From NCBI RefSeq assembly GCF_002706795.1, contig NZ_CP017705.1, positions 2,492,501 to 2,556,500 on the forward strand: a stretch of DNA of 64,000 nt, given 5' to 3'. This document shows, piece after piece, positions 34,943 to 44,262 of this stretch. The notes below the pieces were generated by a model. The model was not told where the DNA came from, did no database searches, and was given only the letters and a program-made list of their open reading frames with translations. Numbering within the stretch: position 1 is the stretch's first letter; every line of letters begins with the position of its first letter. Both the position numbers and the translations under genes were made by a program. Source of the DNA: Brevibacillus laterosporus DSM 25. GTDB taxonomy: Bacteria > Bacillota > Bacilli > Brevibacillales > Brevibacillaceae.

Positions 34943-35590
34943 ATGGGGGTATTGTCGCTAATGCTGATTTGTTTAGCGATCAGCTTGGATGGCTTTGGCG
35001 TTGGGATGTCATACGGTTTACGTAAAATGAAGATGCCGTTTCTTTCTTTTATGGTAATTGGTCTGTGTTCCTTTACCGTCATCTTTGTTTCTATGACAAT
35101 AGGACAATGGCTTCAATATTGGGTAACGTCTGAACTAAGCTCTAAAATTGGAGCAACCGTACTTATTCTGATTGGCGGTTTAACTTTTTGGAAGATAATG
35201 GTAGGAAAACAGAAGCCATCCGATATTCTACCTGTAAAGGAGAGGCCAACATATCGGGAGTTTCGCTGGACGATAAGAATGTTTGGATTAATGATACACA
35301 TTTTACGTGATCCAGCCAGAGCGGATACAGATCATTCGGGACATATCGTAGGCACGGAAGCGGTTATGCTAGGTTTGGCATTGTCTCTTGATGCGTTTGG
35401 TTCTGGAATTAGTTTAACGTTATTGGGGTTTGCACCTCTATTCACCTCTCTATGGGTGGCCTTAACCAGTATTATCTTACTGTGGGCGGGAATAAAGGTG
35501 GGACGTCGTTTTTCGTCGGTCGGATGGTTCCAGAGGCTATCATTTCTTCCAGCGATCCTGTTAATAGGTATTGGTCTTTTTAAATGGTGA
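34943..35590 (+). CDS. ytaF: Sporulation membrane protein YtaF (MntP-like fold)
   Basis: 215 aa, about six helices in two halves of similar sequence: LAISLDGFGVGMSYG near the N-terminus and LALSLDAFGSGISL in the second half. This duplicated LSLDAFG motif is typical of YtaF/MntP-type transporters. ATG 34943 is preferred because GAGGTGG lies 8 nt upstream. The family is linked to sporulation in Bacillus; the transported ion is not known. Confidence 0.85.
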   Translation: MGVLSLMLICLAISLDGFGVGMSYGLRKMKMPFLSFMVIGLCSFTVIFVSMTIGQWLQYWVTSELSSKIGATVLILIGGLTFWKIMVGKQKPSDILPVKERPTYREFRWTIRMFGLMIHILRDPARADTDHSGHIVGTEAVMLGLALSLDAFGSGISLTLLGFAPLFTSLWVALTSIILLWAGIKVGRRFSSVGWFQRLSFLPAILLIGIGLFKW

Positions 35591-35602
35591 GGAGACGAAC
35601 GG

Positions 35603-35648
35603 AAAGCTTCGGTATCCATTCTCAAGTGAAGGAACCGAAGCTTTTTTG
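35603..35648 (+). terminator. Rho-independent terminator of ytaF
   Basis: Stem AAAGCTTCGGT/ACCGAAGCTTT with a 20-nt loop and T6. Confidence 0.8.
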
Positions 35649-35798
35649 ATCAAATGGACTGTCGACTATCACATGGGATTGCTGCTGTAAAAGAGCTTCG
35701 TACGTCCGATGTTTTTCATCTTAAGCTTTTTTCATACTAATCGGCTTGTCTGCATAGATATGAGAATAAGTTGAAGAAGAGCATTGGAGGAGATTGTA

Positions 35799-38558
35799 TT
35801 GAAGCCGAATAAACCGTGGTACCAAGTCCCTCTAGCGGAATTACCCAGTATGACAGGCAGTGATGTTCATAACGGTTTAACACAGGAGGAAGCGGCTACT
35901 CGTAGACAAAAATATGGTAAAAATCAACTTGCTGAGGCCGAAAAAGTTCCACTCTATGTTGTATTTATGAATCAGTTTAAAGATTTTATGGTGGGAGTTC
36001 TAGTGGTTGCCACCATCCTTTCCTTTTTCTTAGGGGAGTACCTAGACGCTATCACTATCATTGCTATCATTTTTTTAAATGGCGTATTAGGTTTTATTCA
36101 GGAAGCTAAAGCAGAAAGTTCGTTAAACGCTTTAAAAGATATGGCATCTCCAATGGCTCGTGTGATTCGTAGCGGAAACTTGGACATGATACCTGCTTCT
36201 TTATTGGTCCCAGGGGATCTTATACTTCTTGAAGCAGGTGACCGTGTTCCTGCTGATATGAGACTGATTAATGCCAATCGGCTGGAGATAGAGGAGTCTA
36301 CGCTTACTGGAGAATCGATAGCAGTAATGAAAACAGCTAACGTTATTGAATCAACAGGAGCGGTTCCACTAGGTGACCAGAAAAACGTAGCCTTTATGGG
36401 AACTATGGTAGCTGGCGGAACTGGAAAGGGAATTGTTATTGAAATAGGCATGTCTACCGAGATAGGAAAAATTGCGCACTTGATCAATCAAGCTGATAAG
36501 TTAGAAACTCCCTTACAGATTAAATTGGAGCAGATGGGGAAAACGCTCGTCTGGATTGCACTAATACTCACGATCTTTGTCATTGTAGCAGGGGTTTGGC
36601 ATGGACAAGAATTAATGACAATGTTTCTCTCAGGGGTCAGCCTCGCTGTAGCTGCTATACCAGAAGGATTGCCTGCAATTGTAACAGTAGCCCTAGCTCT
36701 AGGTGTGCAGAGAATGATCAAGAGAAATGCTATCGTTCGCAAGCTTCCCTCCGTCGAAACCCTTGGTTGTGCGTCAGTTATTTGCTCTGATAAAACAGGG
36801 ACCCTTACTGAAAATAAAATGACAGTAACTCATCTTTGGCATAGCGGAAAAAGCTTTGATGTAACTGGTAATGGCTATGAGCCAAATGGGGAAATTATAT
36901 GGCAAGGAAAATCAATCAAAATAACGATAGATCAAGGGCTATCCCAAATTTGTCAAATAGCAGAAAAATGCAATAATGCAAAATTAGTAAATGCTCAGCA
37001 AAAGGAACGCTCCAAGCTATTTTTATCTAAGAATATTTCGACATGGAATGTAATTGGAGATCCGACTGAGGGAGCCCTACTTACTTTAGCTTACAAGGGA
37101 TTGAAGGAGGGTAAAAAACAAGACGAGCCTACCATTCGTATTGATGAATTACCATTTGACTCTGAACGTAAAATGATGTCTGTGGTAGAACAATCACCAG
37201 ATGGAAAAACCGAATTGCTAACCAAAGGAGCTGTCGAGGCTCTGCTACAGCACTCCTCCCACATATACTGGCAAGGGGAGATTGTACCTCTTACAACTGC
37301 TCATCGTATCGCAGTTGCTAAGCAGACAGAAGAGATGGCGAGTGGGGCCCTGCGAGTTCTAGGCTTTGCATACAGATCACTCCAAAACTATATAACAGGT
37401 GAAACACCATCTGCATTAGAAACAAATCTCATATTTGTGGGGATGGTTGGCATGATAGATCCTCCACGTCAAGAAGTAAAGTCTTCTATCCAGTTGTGCC
37501 GCCAAGCAGGAATTAAAACAGTGATGATAACAGGAGATCATAAAATAACCGCAGAAGCGATTGGACGTCAGATTGGTCTGTTTCAAGAAGGGAACAGCCA
37601 TGTGCTGGAAGGAGCCACAATTGATGAGATGACTGAGGAGGAACTGGTGCGAACTGTTGACAAGGTATATGTTTATGCCCGTGTGTCTCCGGAGCATAAG
37701 TTGCGTATTGTCAAGGCATTGCAAAGCTGTGGTCATATTGTAGCAATGACAGGTGATGGTGTAAATGATGCACCTGCCATCAAGGCTTCTGATATTGGGA
37801 TTGCGATGGGAATTACGGGAACAGATGTTACCAAGGAAGCAGCATCCCTGGTATTGCGAGACGATAATTTTGCTACCATTGTTTCTGCTGTAGAAGAAGG
37901 GCGAAACATCTATGATAATATCCGAAAATTTATTCGTTACTTACTTGCGTCCAATGTCGGAGAGATTTTAGTCATGTTTTTCGCTATGCTAATGGGACTC
38001 CCATTACCATTACTTCCCATTCAAATCCTGTGGGTCAATTTGGTAACAGACGGACTACCTGCTATGGCATTAGGGATCGATCCGTCTGAAGGAGACACTA
38101 TGCGACATAAACCGCGCAAAAAACATGAAAATATTTTTGGCCGTGGATTGGGCTGGAAGATTATTAGTCGGGGTTTTTTAATTGGATTGATGACTCTAGG
38201 AGCGTTTGTCGTTGCGTATCATGAAAATCCGAATGATCTAACTCACGCCCAAACGGTAGCGTTCGCTACTTTAGTTCTTGCACAACTCATTCATGTATTT
38301 GATTGTCGTAGTGAGCATTCCGTCTTCCACCGCAACCCATTTAGCAACAAGTACTTGGTCTGGGCAGTGTTATCGTCAATGGCTTTAGTACTAGTCGTTA
38401 TTTACTGGGATGTAATGCAGCCAGTATTTAAAACAACCTATCTCTCGTTACGGGATTGGGCTTTAATCTTTGTCGCAGCAGGAATTCCTACTTTTGTTGC
38501 TGGTATGGGGGGAGCTCTGCGTTCCTCACAGCCCAAAGAGGCTTATAAAATCAACTAG
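35799..38558 (+). CDS. yloB: Cation-transporting P-type ATPase, Ca2+ (type IIA) class
   Basis: 919 aa. An N-terminal cation-ATPase domain precedes the actuator loop with TLTGESIAV. Helix M4 has the PEGLP motif (AAIPEGLPAIVTVALALG), and the phosphorylation site is DKTGTLTENKM with Asp331. The ATP site includes FDSERKMMSV and LTKGAVE, and the hinge is MTGDGVNDAPAIKASDIG. M6 contains NLVTDGLPA with ion ligands. This is the SERCA-like class, resembling B. subtilis YloB, which exports or loads Ca2+ and matters in spores. TTG 35799 follows GGAGGAG by 6 nt. Confidence 0.93.
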   Translation: MKPNKPWYQVPLAELPSMTGSDVHNGLTQEEAATRRQKYGKNQLAEAEKVPLYVVFMNQFKDFMVGVLVVATILSFFLGEYLDAITIIAIIFLNGVLGFIQEAKAESSLNALKDMASPMARVIRSGNLDMIPASLLVPGDLILLEAGDRVPADMRLINANRLEIEESTLTGESIAVMKTANVIESTGAVPLGDQKNVAFMGTMVAGGTGKGIVIEIGMSTEIGKIAHLINQADKLETPLQIKLEQMGKTLVWIALILTIFVIVAGVWHGQELMTMFLSGVSLAVAAIPEGLPAIVTVALALGVQRMIKRNAIVRKLPSVETLGCASVICSDKTGTLTENKMTVTHLWHSGKSFDVTGNGYEPNGEIIWQGKSIKITIDQGLSQICQIAEKCNNAKLVNAQQKERSKLFLSKNISTWNVIGDPTEGALLTLAYKGLKEGKKQDEPTIRIDELPFDSERKMMSVVEQSPDGKTELLTKGAVEALLQHSSHIYWQGEIVPLTTAHRIAVAKQTEEMASGALRVLGFAYRSLQNYITGETPSALETNLIFVGMVGMIDPPRQEVKSSIQLCRQAGIKTVMITGDHKITAEAIGRQIGLFQEGNSHVLEGATIDEMTEEELVRTVDKVYVYARVSPEHKLRIVKALQSCGHIVAMTGDGVNDAPAIKASDIGIAMGITGTDVTKEAASLVLRDDNFATIVSAVEEGRNIYDNIRKFIRYLLASNVGEILVMFFAMLMGLPLPLLPIQILWVNLVTDGLPAMALGIDPSEGDTMRHKPRKKHENIFGRGLGWKIISRGFLIGLMTLGAFVVAYHENPNDLTHAQTVAFATLVLAQLIHVFDCRSEHSVFHRNPFSNKYLVWAVLSSMALVLVVIYWDVMQPVFKTTYLSLRDWALIFVAAGIPTFVAGMGGALRSSQPKEAYKIN

Positions 38559-38609
38559 TAGAAACGTACTCTCGCCAGTATGCATACAGTAGCAACAGGA
38601 GGGGGTGCT

Positions 38610-38888
38610 ATGGAAATCTTCTTTCTTGTGATGACTCTCGTCTGTTCGCTCATCGCTTACTTATTTGAAGAGCGATTATGGGTAACCTTACTTCGTACTA
38701 CTGATAAGAAGGAATTTGTCCAATGGTGTAAGCATCTTGAGGAACAAGGCGTCGAGTATCATAGTAAAAAACACTTGATTCATGAAAATCATGCTTGGGT
38801 AAAGGTATACAAGGTTAAAGTCCCGAAAGAACAGGAATCGCGCGTGAATATCCAATACCATGAAGAGAAAATGCAAAAAAGGAGCTGA
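38610..38888 (+). CDS. Small membrane-anchored protein of unknown function
   Basis: 92 aa. One N-terminal helix (IFFLVMTLVCSLIAYLFEE), then a basic cytoplasmic domain (WCKHLEEQGVEYHSKKHL and a C-terminal KVKVPKEQ segment). ATG 38610 sits behind AGGAGGGGG. It is 51 nt after the ATPase gene and probably co-transcribed; the stop codon lies inside the terminator hairpin. No family recognised. Confidence 0.65.
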   Translation: MEIFFLVMTLVCSLIAYLFEERLWVTLLRTTDKKEFVQWCKHLEEQGVEYHSKKHLIHENHAWVKVYKVKVPKEQESRVNIQYHEEKMQKRS

Positions 38889-38912
38889 CCATCAGGTGGC
38901 TCCTTTTCTTCT
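38877..38912 (+). terminator. Rho-independent terminator
   Basis: Stem AAAAGGAGC/GCTCCTTTT with a 13-nt loop that includes the preceding gene's stop codon. Confidence 0.75.
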
Positions 38913-39013
38913 ATTCTCCAAAAGTGGTAAAGAAAAATGATTCGCAAAACAGCTGTTTCGAGTATACTAGTAGGATGAAATAAGCCAACAAATTTTGACA
39001 CGGACTGACAAGG

Positions 39014-40054
39014 ATGGTGAAATCCAGTTTGAGTATTCGAACAAAGCGAATTCTATTTTTATGTGTATTTCTGATTTTAATTACGGCGGCTTTTTTTGCA
39101 TATAAAATCTTTGGTTTTTTGTCAGGGATTCAAGACACGACATTATTTCCGCCAACATCGAATCCAACTGCCACAAAACCAGAAGCTCCACCTGTATGGA
39201 CGGGTACCGAACGAGTTAACATTCTGCTAATGGGTGTAGACAAACGAGAGATGCGTCCACATGAGTTACCACGTTCTGATAGCATGATGCTAGTGAGTAT
39301 TGATCCACAGAAAAAAACGTATGATCTTTTCTCCATTATGCGCGACACGCTTGTGCGTATACCTGGACATGGGAAAACGCGTGTAAATGAAGCGTTGGCG
39401 TATGGAGGCCCTGAGCTTGCCATGGAAACAGTCAGTGATTTTGTAGGACAACCAGTCCATTACTATTTAATAACTGATTTTGAAGGCTTCAAGAGCTTGA
39501 TAGATGCTGTTGGGGGTGTTGAGATAGATGTAGAAAAGAATATGCGTTATCATGACCCAACAGATAAAGGAAAGTACGATATTAATTTAAAAAAGGGATT
39601 ACAACACTTAGATGGTGAGAAGGCATTGCAATATGCTCGATTCCGACATGATGCCACTTCTGACTATACTCGTACAGAACGTCAACGTAAGCTACTAAGC
39701 GCTCTGGCTACAGAATTAAAGTCTACCACCACTATTTTTCAAATTCCCAAAATTTTGGATAGTGTCCAACCTTATATCCAGACCAATCTTGCCACACTTG
39801 ATATGATTAAGCTAGGCTCGTTGGGGATGTCACTTAAACAGTCAGGAGAAGGTGGTCATCAATTACCGCCAATGCATATGTTCCAAGAAGCGAATGTCCC
39901 TGGGAAAGGCGCTGTGCTACTCCCATCCGAAAAAGACGTCATCAAATATGTGGACGAGCAGCTAAACAAAAGCAACGTGGTAGAGGATAAGGAAGGTAAA
40001 CAAGAAGATCCCTCTAACACCCATCAAGACTCCTCTATAAAGCATGCTTCGTAA
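39014..40054 (+). CDS. LytR-CpsA-Psr (LCP) family cell-wall glycopolymer ligase
   Basis: 346 aa. Short cytoplasmic tail, one membrane helix (about 12-32), then an extracellular LCP domain. Conserved blocks include ILLMGVDKRE, PRSDSMMLVSIDP, FSIMRDTLVRIPGHG, KTRVNEALAYGGP and LQYARFRHDATSDYTRTERQ. The Arg and Asp residues that bind polyprenyl pyrophosphate are present. The family attaches teichoic acids or other polymers to peptidoglycan. The C-terminus is Lys/Glu-rich. The ribosome site (AAGG) is close to the ATG. Confidence 0.93.
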   Translation: MVKSSLSIRTKRILFLCVFLILITAAFFAYKIFGFLSGIQDTTLFPPTSNPTATKPEAPPVWTGTERVNILLMGVDKREMRPHELPRSDSMMLVSIDPQKKTYDLFSIMRDTLVRIPGHGKTRVNEALAYGGPELAMETVSDFVGQPVHYYLITDFEGFKSLIDAVGGVEIDVEKNMRYHDPTDKGKYDINLKKGLQHLDGEKALQYARFRHDATSDYTRTERQRKLLSALATELKSTTTIFQIPKILDSVQPYIQTNLATLDMIKLGSLGMSLKQSGEGGHQLPPMHMFQEANVPGKGAVLLPSEKDVIKYVDEQLNKSNVVEDKEGKQEDPSNTHQDSSIKHAS

Positions 40055-40070
40055 GAGAGTCATTTATTTT

Positions 40071-40110
40071 GATAGAGATGGTTCATGACGGGCCATCTCC
40101 TATCATTTTT
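40071..40110 (+). terminator. Rho-independent terminator of the LCP gene
   Basis: Arms GATAGAGATGG/CCATCTCCTATC with an 11-nt loop and T5. Confidence 0.7.
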
Positions 40111-40113
40111 CCA

Positions 40114-40142
40114 TTGACACCAGATTTCTAATTCTTTATTCT
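40114..40142 (+). promoter_or_regulatory. metN: Sigma-A-type promoter of metNIQ
   Basis: TTGACA (40114-40119), 17-bp spacer, TATTCT (40137-40142). It would give a 5' leader of about 130 nt. Confidence 0.6.
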
Positions 40143-40152
40143 TATAGTACCT

Positions 40153-40177
40153 AATTCCTAGTGATTGTGTAGGAATT
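40153..40177 (+). promoter_or_regulatory. Hairpin in the metN leader
   Basis: AATTCCTA/TAGGAATT with a 9-nt loop at the expected start of the transcript. There is no T run, and no S-box (SAM-I) signature (no AGAGAGGTGGAGGGA-like core) is found in the leader. Confidence 0.45.
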
Positions 40178-40277
40178 GATATATCTTTCAAAATTTCGAA
40201 GATTTCGAAAAGTATCACGTAATTTGATTGCCCATTCGGTTAGAGCCGTGGGTGAAGCAGGGGGCGATTCTACTCTC

Positions 40278-41309
40278 ATGATTAAACTGACGAACATTGT
40301 AAAGGTGTTTAAAAATCGTTTTGGAACCTTTACAGCCCTAAATGGTGTCGATTTGACAATCCAACAGGGAGATATTTATGGCATCATTGGATACAGTGGA
40401 GCTGGAAAATCAACGCTAGTACGTATGATTAACCTACTAGAATCGCCAACAAGCGGTGAAGTTACTGTGGGTGACACACATCTCCATAATTTAACACCAA
40501 AAGAATTACGTAAAGCAAGACGCAAGATCGGTATGGTTTTTCAACACTTTAACTTGCTATGGTCGCGTACTATAGCAGATAATGTAGCATTGCCATTAGA
40601 GATTGCTGGCGTGCCAAAGTCACAGCATCAAGTAAAGGTAAAAGAATTATTAGAATTGGTAGGGTTGTCTGATAAGGCGGATATGTATCCATCTCAATTA
40701 TCTGGTGGTCAAAAGCAGCGTGTAGGTATTGCTCGTGCATTGGCCAATCAGCCTGATGTGCTTTTATGTGATGAAGCAACATCAGCCCTGGACCCGAAAA
40801 CCACCGATTCTATTTTGGAATTGTTACAGGATATTAATCGCAAACTAGGGTTAACCATTATTTTAATAACGCATGAAATGCATGTGATCGAAAAAATTTG
40901 TGACAAGGTAGCTGTAATGGAAAGTGGACGAATCATTGAAGCGGGTGATGTCGTAGAAGTGTTCTCCCATCCTAAAACAACTACAACTAAGGAATTCTTG
41001 AGTCAAGTATCGGGTAACGATCAGCTATCTCCTGAATTTCTGGATAGTTTGGGACCGGGTGCAGTCCTGCGTCTTACCTTCTTGGGTGGATCAGCTAGTC
41101 AATCTATGATTAGTCAGTTAGTCAGCGAGGTTGGGGTGCAGGCAAATATTTTACAGGGGCAGATTAAACGTTTAAAAGATGTTACCTTTGGTACTCTATA
41201 CATTCAGATACCAGGTGATATTGATACAGAATCAAAAGCAATTGCCTACTTAAAGAAGAGTGGCGTTATTGTCGATGTCATTCGAGGCGCTGAAGGAGGT
41301 AATCGCTGA
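40278..41309 (+). CDS. metN: Methionine ABC transporter ATP-binding protein
   Basis: 343 aa. Walker A GYSGAGKST, signature LSGGQKQRVGIARAL, Walker B VLLCDEATSALDP and switch His in LITHEMHVI. The C-terminal NIL/ACT-like regulatory domain (about 265-343) is present, as in MetN. ATG 40278 starts the conserved MIKLTNIVKVF, with AGGGGG about 13 nt before; the open frame upstream is not conserved-looking. metI follows with overlap. Confidence 0.93.
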   Translation: MIKLTNIVKVFKNRFGTFTALNGVDLTIQQGDIYGIIGYSGAGKSTLVRMINLLESPTSGEVTVGDTHLHNLTPKELRKARRKIGMVFQHFNLLWSRTIADNVALPLEIAGVPKSQHQVKVKELLELVGLSDKADMYPSQLSGGQKQRVGIARALANQPDVLLCDEATSALDPKTTDSILELLQDINRKLGLTIILITHEMHVIEKICDKVAVMESGRIIEAGDVVEVFSHPKTTTTKEFLSQVSGNDQLSPEFLDSLGPGAVLRLTFLGGSASQSMISQLVSEVGVQANILQGQIKRLKDVTFGTLYIQIPGDIDTESKAIAYLKKSGVIVDVIRGAEGGNR

Positions 41310-41992
41310 TGAATGACTTTTTGTTAACTTATTTACCAAACGTAATGAAATTCTGGGATCTTATTCAGAAGGCCATTTGGGAAACAGGTTATATGGTCTT
41401 GTTTTCATTACTATTTGCTGCACTTATTGGTATTCCGTTGGGCATTCTACTCGTAGTTACAAGTAAAGGTCATCTAAAGCCTATGCCAGCTTTGTATCAA
41501 TTCCTTAGTTTTATTGTGAACATCTTTCGATCCATTCCTTATATTGTATTGATTATTATCCTTATCCCAGTTACGCGCGCACTAATACAGACTTCAATCG
41601 GGCCAAATGCGGCTATTCTAAGTCTTGTTGTCGGATCAGCACCGTTTATTGCTCGTCTGGTGGAAACATCTATTCGTGAAGTAAATCGAGGTGTTATTGA
41701 AGCGGCTCAATCCATGGGTGCTAGCAACTGGCAAATCATCTATAAAATCTTAATTCCAGAATCGCTGCCAGGCATTGTCTCAGGAATTACGGTTACTGCT
41801 GTTAGCTTGGTAGGATATACAGCGATGGCAGGTGTCGTAGGCGCGGGTGGTTTAGGAGCAATGGCATTTAACTACGGTTTTAATGGATTTAAGCCAGATA
41901 TCATGCTGGTTACTACTGTCATGTTGATTATTCTTGTACAAATCATTCAGATGATTGGTGACGCGATCTCGCGGAGACTGGATCATCGTTGA
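41309..41992 (+). CDS. metI: Methionine ABC transporter permease
   Basis: 227 aa, five or six membrane helices. The permease coupling loop is IEAAQSMGASNWQIIYKILIPE and the C-terminal VGAGGLGAMAFNYGF is typical of MetI. ATG overlaps the metN stop (TGATG). Confidence 0.93.
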   Translation: MNDFLLTYLPNVMKFWDLIQKAIWETGYMVLFSLLFAALIGIPLGILLVVTSKGHLKPMPALYQFLSFIVNIFRSIPYIVLIIILIPVTRALIQTSIGPNAAILSLVVGSAPFIARLVETSIREVNRGVIEAAQSMGASNWQIIYKILIPESLPGIVSGITVTAVSLVGYTAMAGVVGAGGLGAMAFNYGFNGFKPDIMLVTTVMLIILVQIIQMIGDAISRRLDHR

Positions 41993-42028
41993 TAATAATG
42001 AAATGAATGAAAACAGGGGGGTAAAAGG

Positions 42029-42883
42029 ATGAAAAAGGTTTTTTCTACACTAGCGATTGGGGTATTAGCTTTAAGTTTGGCGGCGTGCGGTGCTGGTAAT
42101 AAAACGGATACTAACACAGCTACACCACAAGAAGGACAACCAGTAACCCTAAAGGTGGGAGCAACGGCTGTTCCTCATGCGGAGATTTTAAATGAAGTGG
42201 TTAAACCGATGCTACAGAAGGAAAACATTAATCTTGATGTTGTGCTATTCCAAGATTTTGTAATGCCAAATACACAACTTGCTGAGAAGGAATTAGATGC
42301 TAACTATTTCCAGCATATTCCTTGGTTAGAGAAAACAAATAAAGAAAAGGGTCTAGACCTTACGTATGTAGCGGGTATCCACATTGAGCCAATGGGAATT
42401 TACTCTAATAAATCAAAAGCATATAAAGATGTAGCAGCTCTTCCACAGGGCGCAGTAGTAGCGATTACGAATGCCTCTGCTGAACAAGGCCGTATTCTTG
42501 GCATTCTCGAAAAAGCGGGTCTGTTGAAATTAAAGGACGGCGTTGATACGAATGGAACAGTAGCTGATATCGTTGAGAAGAAAATAGAATTAAAAGAGTT
42601 AGAACCAGCCATGTTGCCACGTTCTATTGACGATCCAGGTATTGATGCAGCTGTGATTAACTCTAACTTTGCGATGGAAGCTGGACTAAAACCAACAGAG
42701 AACTCTATTTATATTGAAGAGGGTAAAGATAATCCAAATGTAAATGTGTTGGCAACTCGTCAAGATAACAAAGATAGTGAAGTAATTAAGAAGCTTGCTA
42801 AAGCGATGACCTCCCCTGAAGTGAAAGACTTCATTGATAAGAAGTATAATGGGGCAGTAGTATTTGTCGGGCAGCTTAAATAA
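42029..42883 (+). CDS. metQ: Methionine-binding lipoprotein (NlpA family)
   Basis: 284 aa. Lipobox SLAACGAG, then the NlpA binding fold: LKVGATAVPHAEIL, FQDFVMPNTQLAEKELDANYF, ITNASAEQGRIL and DPGIDAAVINSNFAMEAGL. GGGGGG precedes the ATG. Completes metNIQ. Two terminators follow. Confidence 0.94.
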   Translation: MKKVFSTLAIGVLALSLAACGAGNKTDTNTATPQEGQPVTLKVGATAVPHAEILNEVVKPMLQKENINLDVVLFQDFVMPNTQLAEKELDANYFQHIPWLEKTNKEKGLDLTYVAGIHIEPMGIYSNKSKAYKDVAALPQGAVVAITNASAEQGRILGILEKAGLLKLKDGVDTNGTVADIVEKKIELKELEPAMLPRSIDDPGIDAAVINSNFAMEAGLKPTENSIYIEEGKDNPNVNVLATRQDNKDSEVIKKLAKAMTSPEVKDFIDKKYNGAVVFVGQLK

Positions 42884-42891
42884 TAATGTCG

Positions 42892-42926
42892 AAAAAACTG
42901 TCGGATAAAACCGGTAGTTTTTTAGC
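42892..42926 (+). terminator. Rho-independent terminator of metNIQ
   Basis: Stem AAAAAACTGTCGG/CCGGTAGTTTTTT with a 6-nt loop. Confidence 0.82.
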
Positions 42927-42946
42927 TGAAAAGAGATACAAAATAT

Positions 42947-42989
42947 AAAAAAGATGACCTTGTGAATAATCCTGGGTCATCTTTTTTTG
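42947..42989. terminator. Bidirectional terminator between metQ and the M50 protease gene
   Basis: Stem AAAAAAGATGACC/GGTCATCTTTTTT, with T runs on both strands, between convergent genes. Confidence 0.82.
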
Positions 42990-43023
42990 CTTGAATTTTC
43001 CAGCCTACTTATATTTACAAGGT

Positions 43024-44247
43024 TCACGATACTTGGCGGGTTACGTTACGGGTCATTTTTCTTTGGCGATTCCATGACCACAGTACAATACCAAATGGAA
43101 GCAATGTTAATAGAAGTAAGAGAATGCCATCAACGAATTGCCAAGAGAGAATGGGATATTGCAAGAAATCAGTCGTAATTCGACGAATAATCTCGATTGA
43201 TTGAAGCAAGAAGAAATTGAAGAAGAAATAGAGTGCGAAACAAAAGCCTAACAAAAAGAAGATGGAGTACCAGCGGATCACTTGTTTTTCTCGCATATCT
43301 ACCGTGTCCCATAGCTCTTGATCAGCAGGAGTCCACTTGCGGTAAAATTTACGTAAGAACAACTGGGTATTATCAAATAAATTATTACAGCCAAAAAAGG
43401 TAGTGAATACATAATAAATATCCGTTCGCATAAAGAACATAAATTGAAAGCCCAGAGCCATTAAGAAATTCAAGTTCATTAATTTGATAAAGGAGAGCAT
43501 AAAATCAGATAGCATGATGGTTCCTACATCATTAGCATACAAGAGCCAGACACCAATACTAAAAAAGAGCGCATCTCCAGACATGCCAGCGAGGTAGGCT
43601 GTATAACGCTTATGTGGTTCAACTAGAACGATGTCTGACATGTTTGTCTCTGCCACAGGAAAGAATAAGCGATGGCTAAAACCAATCCGACTACCTACCC
43701 CTAGAGAACGCACAGCCGTTAAGTGAGCTGTCTCGTGTATAAACAAAAAAAGATAGTTAACAACAACTGCTAACAAAAGAGAAGCGGTCAAAGACGGCGA
43801 GCTAAAAATATCGGTGAAGACAGGAAAATATTCATGCTGAAAAAAGAGAAGAGTAACAGCAGATAAAAAGCAGGCAATAGAGATAGAGAATGTCAATTTG
43901 TTAAAAAGTACTTTTCCAACCCGTTCGGATATCCATGGAAAATGATCGATGCGTATCTCTTTTTCATTAACTACTGTTCCATCTACTGTATATACAAATT
44001 GATATTCGTTTATCAGATCAAGTGCAAAATCATGAACATCGACAGGTTCACCAAAGCGTCTTTCCATTTCTTCAGCTACTTGGGTAATGGTTTGTCCCTG
44101 ATCTAACATCTCAATAATTTCAACAGCAAAGGTAGGTAGCATGATATATTCACTTTTATCGGGTCTGCCAATTATGGTTTCTTCTTCATTTACTTGGCGT
44201 TTTTGTAGGGGATGCATACGCAACATGCTACTATTAGTTAGTTCCAT
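43024..44247 (-). CDS. M50/site-2-type membrane metalloprotease with PqqD/RRE-like N-terminus
   Basis: 407 aa. Residues 8-95 look like a small winged-helix PqqD/RRE-type domain (MLPTFAVEIIEMLDQGQTIT, then an acidic EEMERRFGEPVDVHDF stretch), the kind that binds leader peptides. About eight membrane helices follow. HETAH at 171-175 in helix 2 gives two zinc His ligands and the catalytic Glu. MRTDIYYV (Asp276) fits the third ligand seen as R-x-D-G-Y-Y in YydH-like peptidases. Peptide maturation or export is the likeliest job (inference). GGAGG lies 9 nt before the ATG. It follows the ThiF-like gene by 15 nt. Confidence 0.78.
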   Translation of the reverse strand: MELTNSSMLRMHPLQKRQVNEEETIIGRPDKSEYIMLPTFAVEIIEMLDQGQTITQVAEEMERRFGEPVDVHDFALDLINEYQFVYTVDGTVVNEKEIRIDHFPWISERVGKVLFNKLTFSISIACFLSAVTLLFFQHEYFPVFTDIFSSPSLTASLLLAVVVNYLFLFIHETAHLTAVRSLGVGSRIGFSHRLFFPVAETNMSDIVLVEPHKRYTAYLAGMSGDALFFSIGVWLLYANDVGTIMLSDFMLSFIKLMNLNFLMALGFQFMFFMRTDIYYVFTTFFGCNNLFDNTQLFLRKFYRKWTPADQELWDTVDMREKQVIRWYSIFFLLGFCFALYFFFNFFLLQSIEIIRRITTDFLQYPILSWQFVDGILLLLLTLLPFGIVLWSWNRQRKMTRNVTRQVS

Positions 44248-44262
44248 TGGTTAATTCCTCCG

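Noticed and set aside
40080-40277. SAM-I riboswitch upstream of metN
   Set aside because: None of the conserved S-box core blocks was found.
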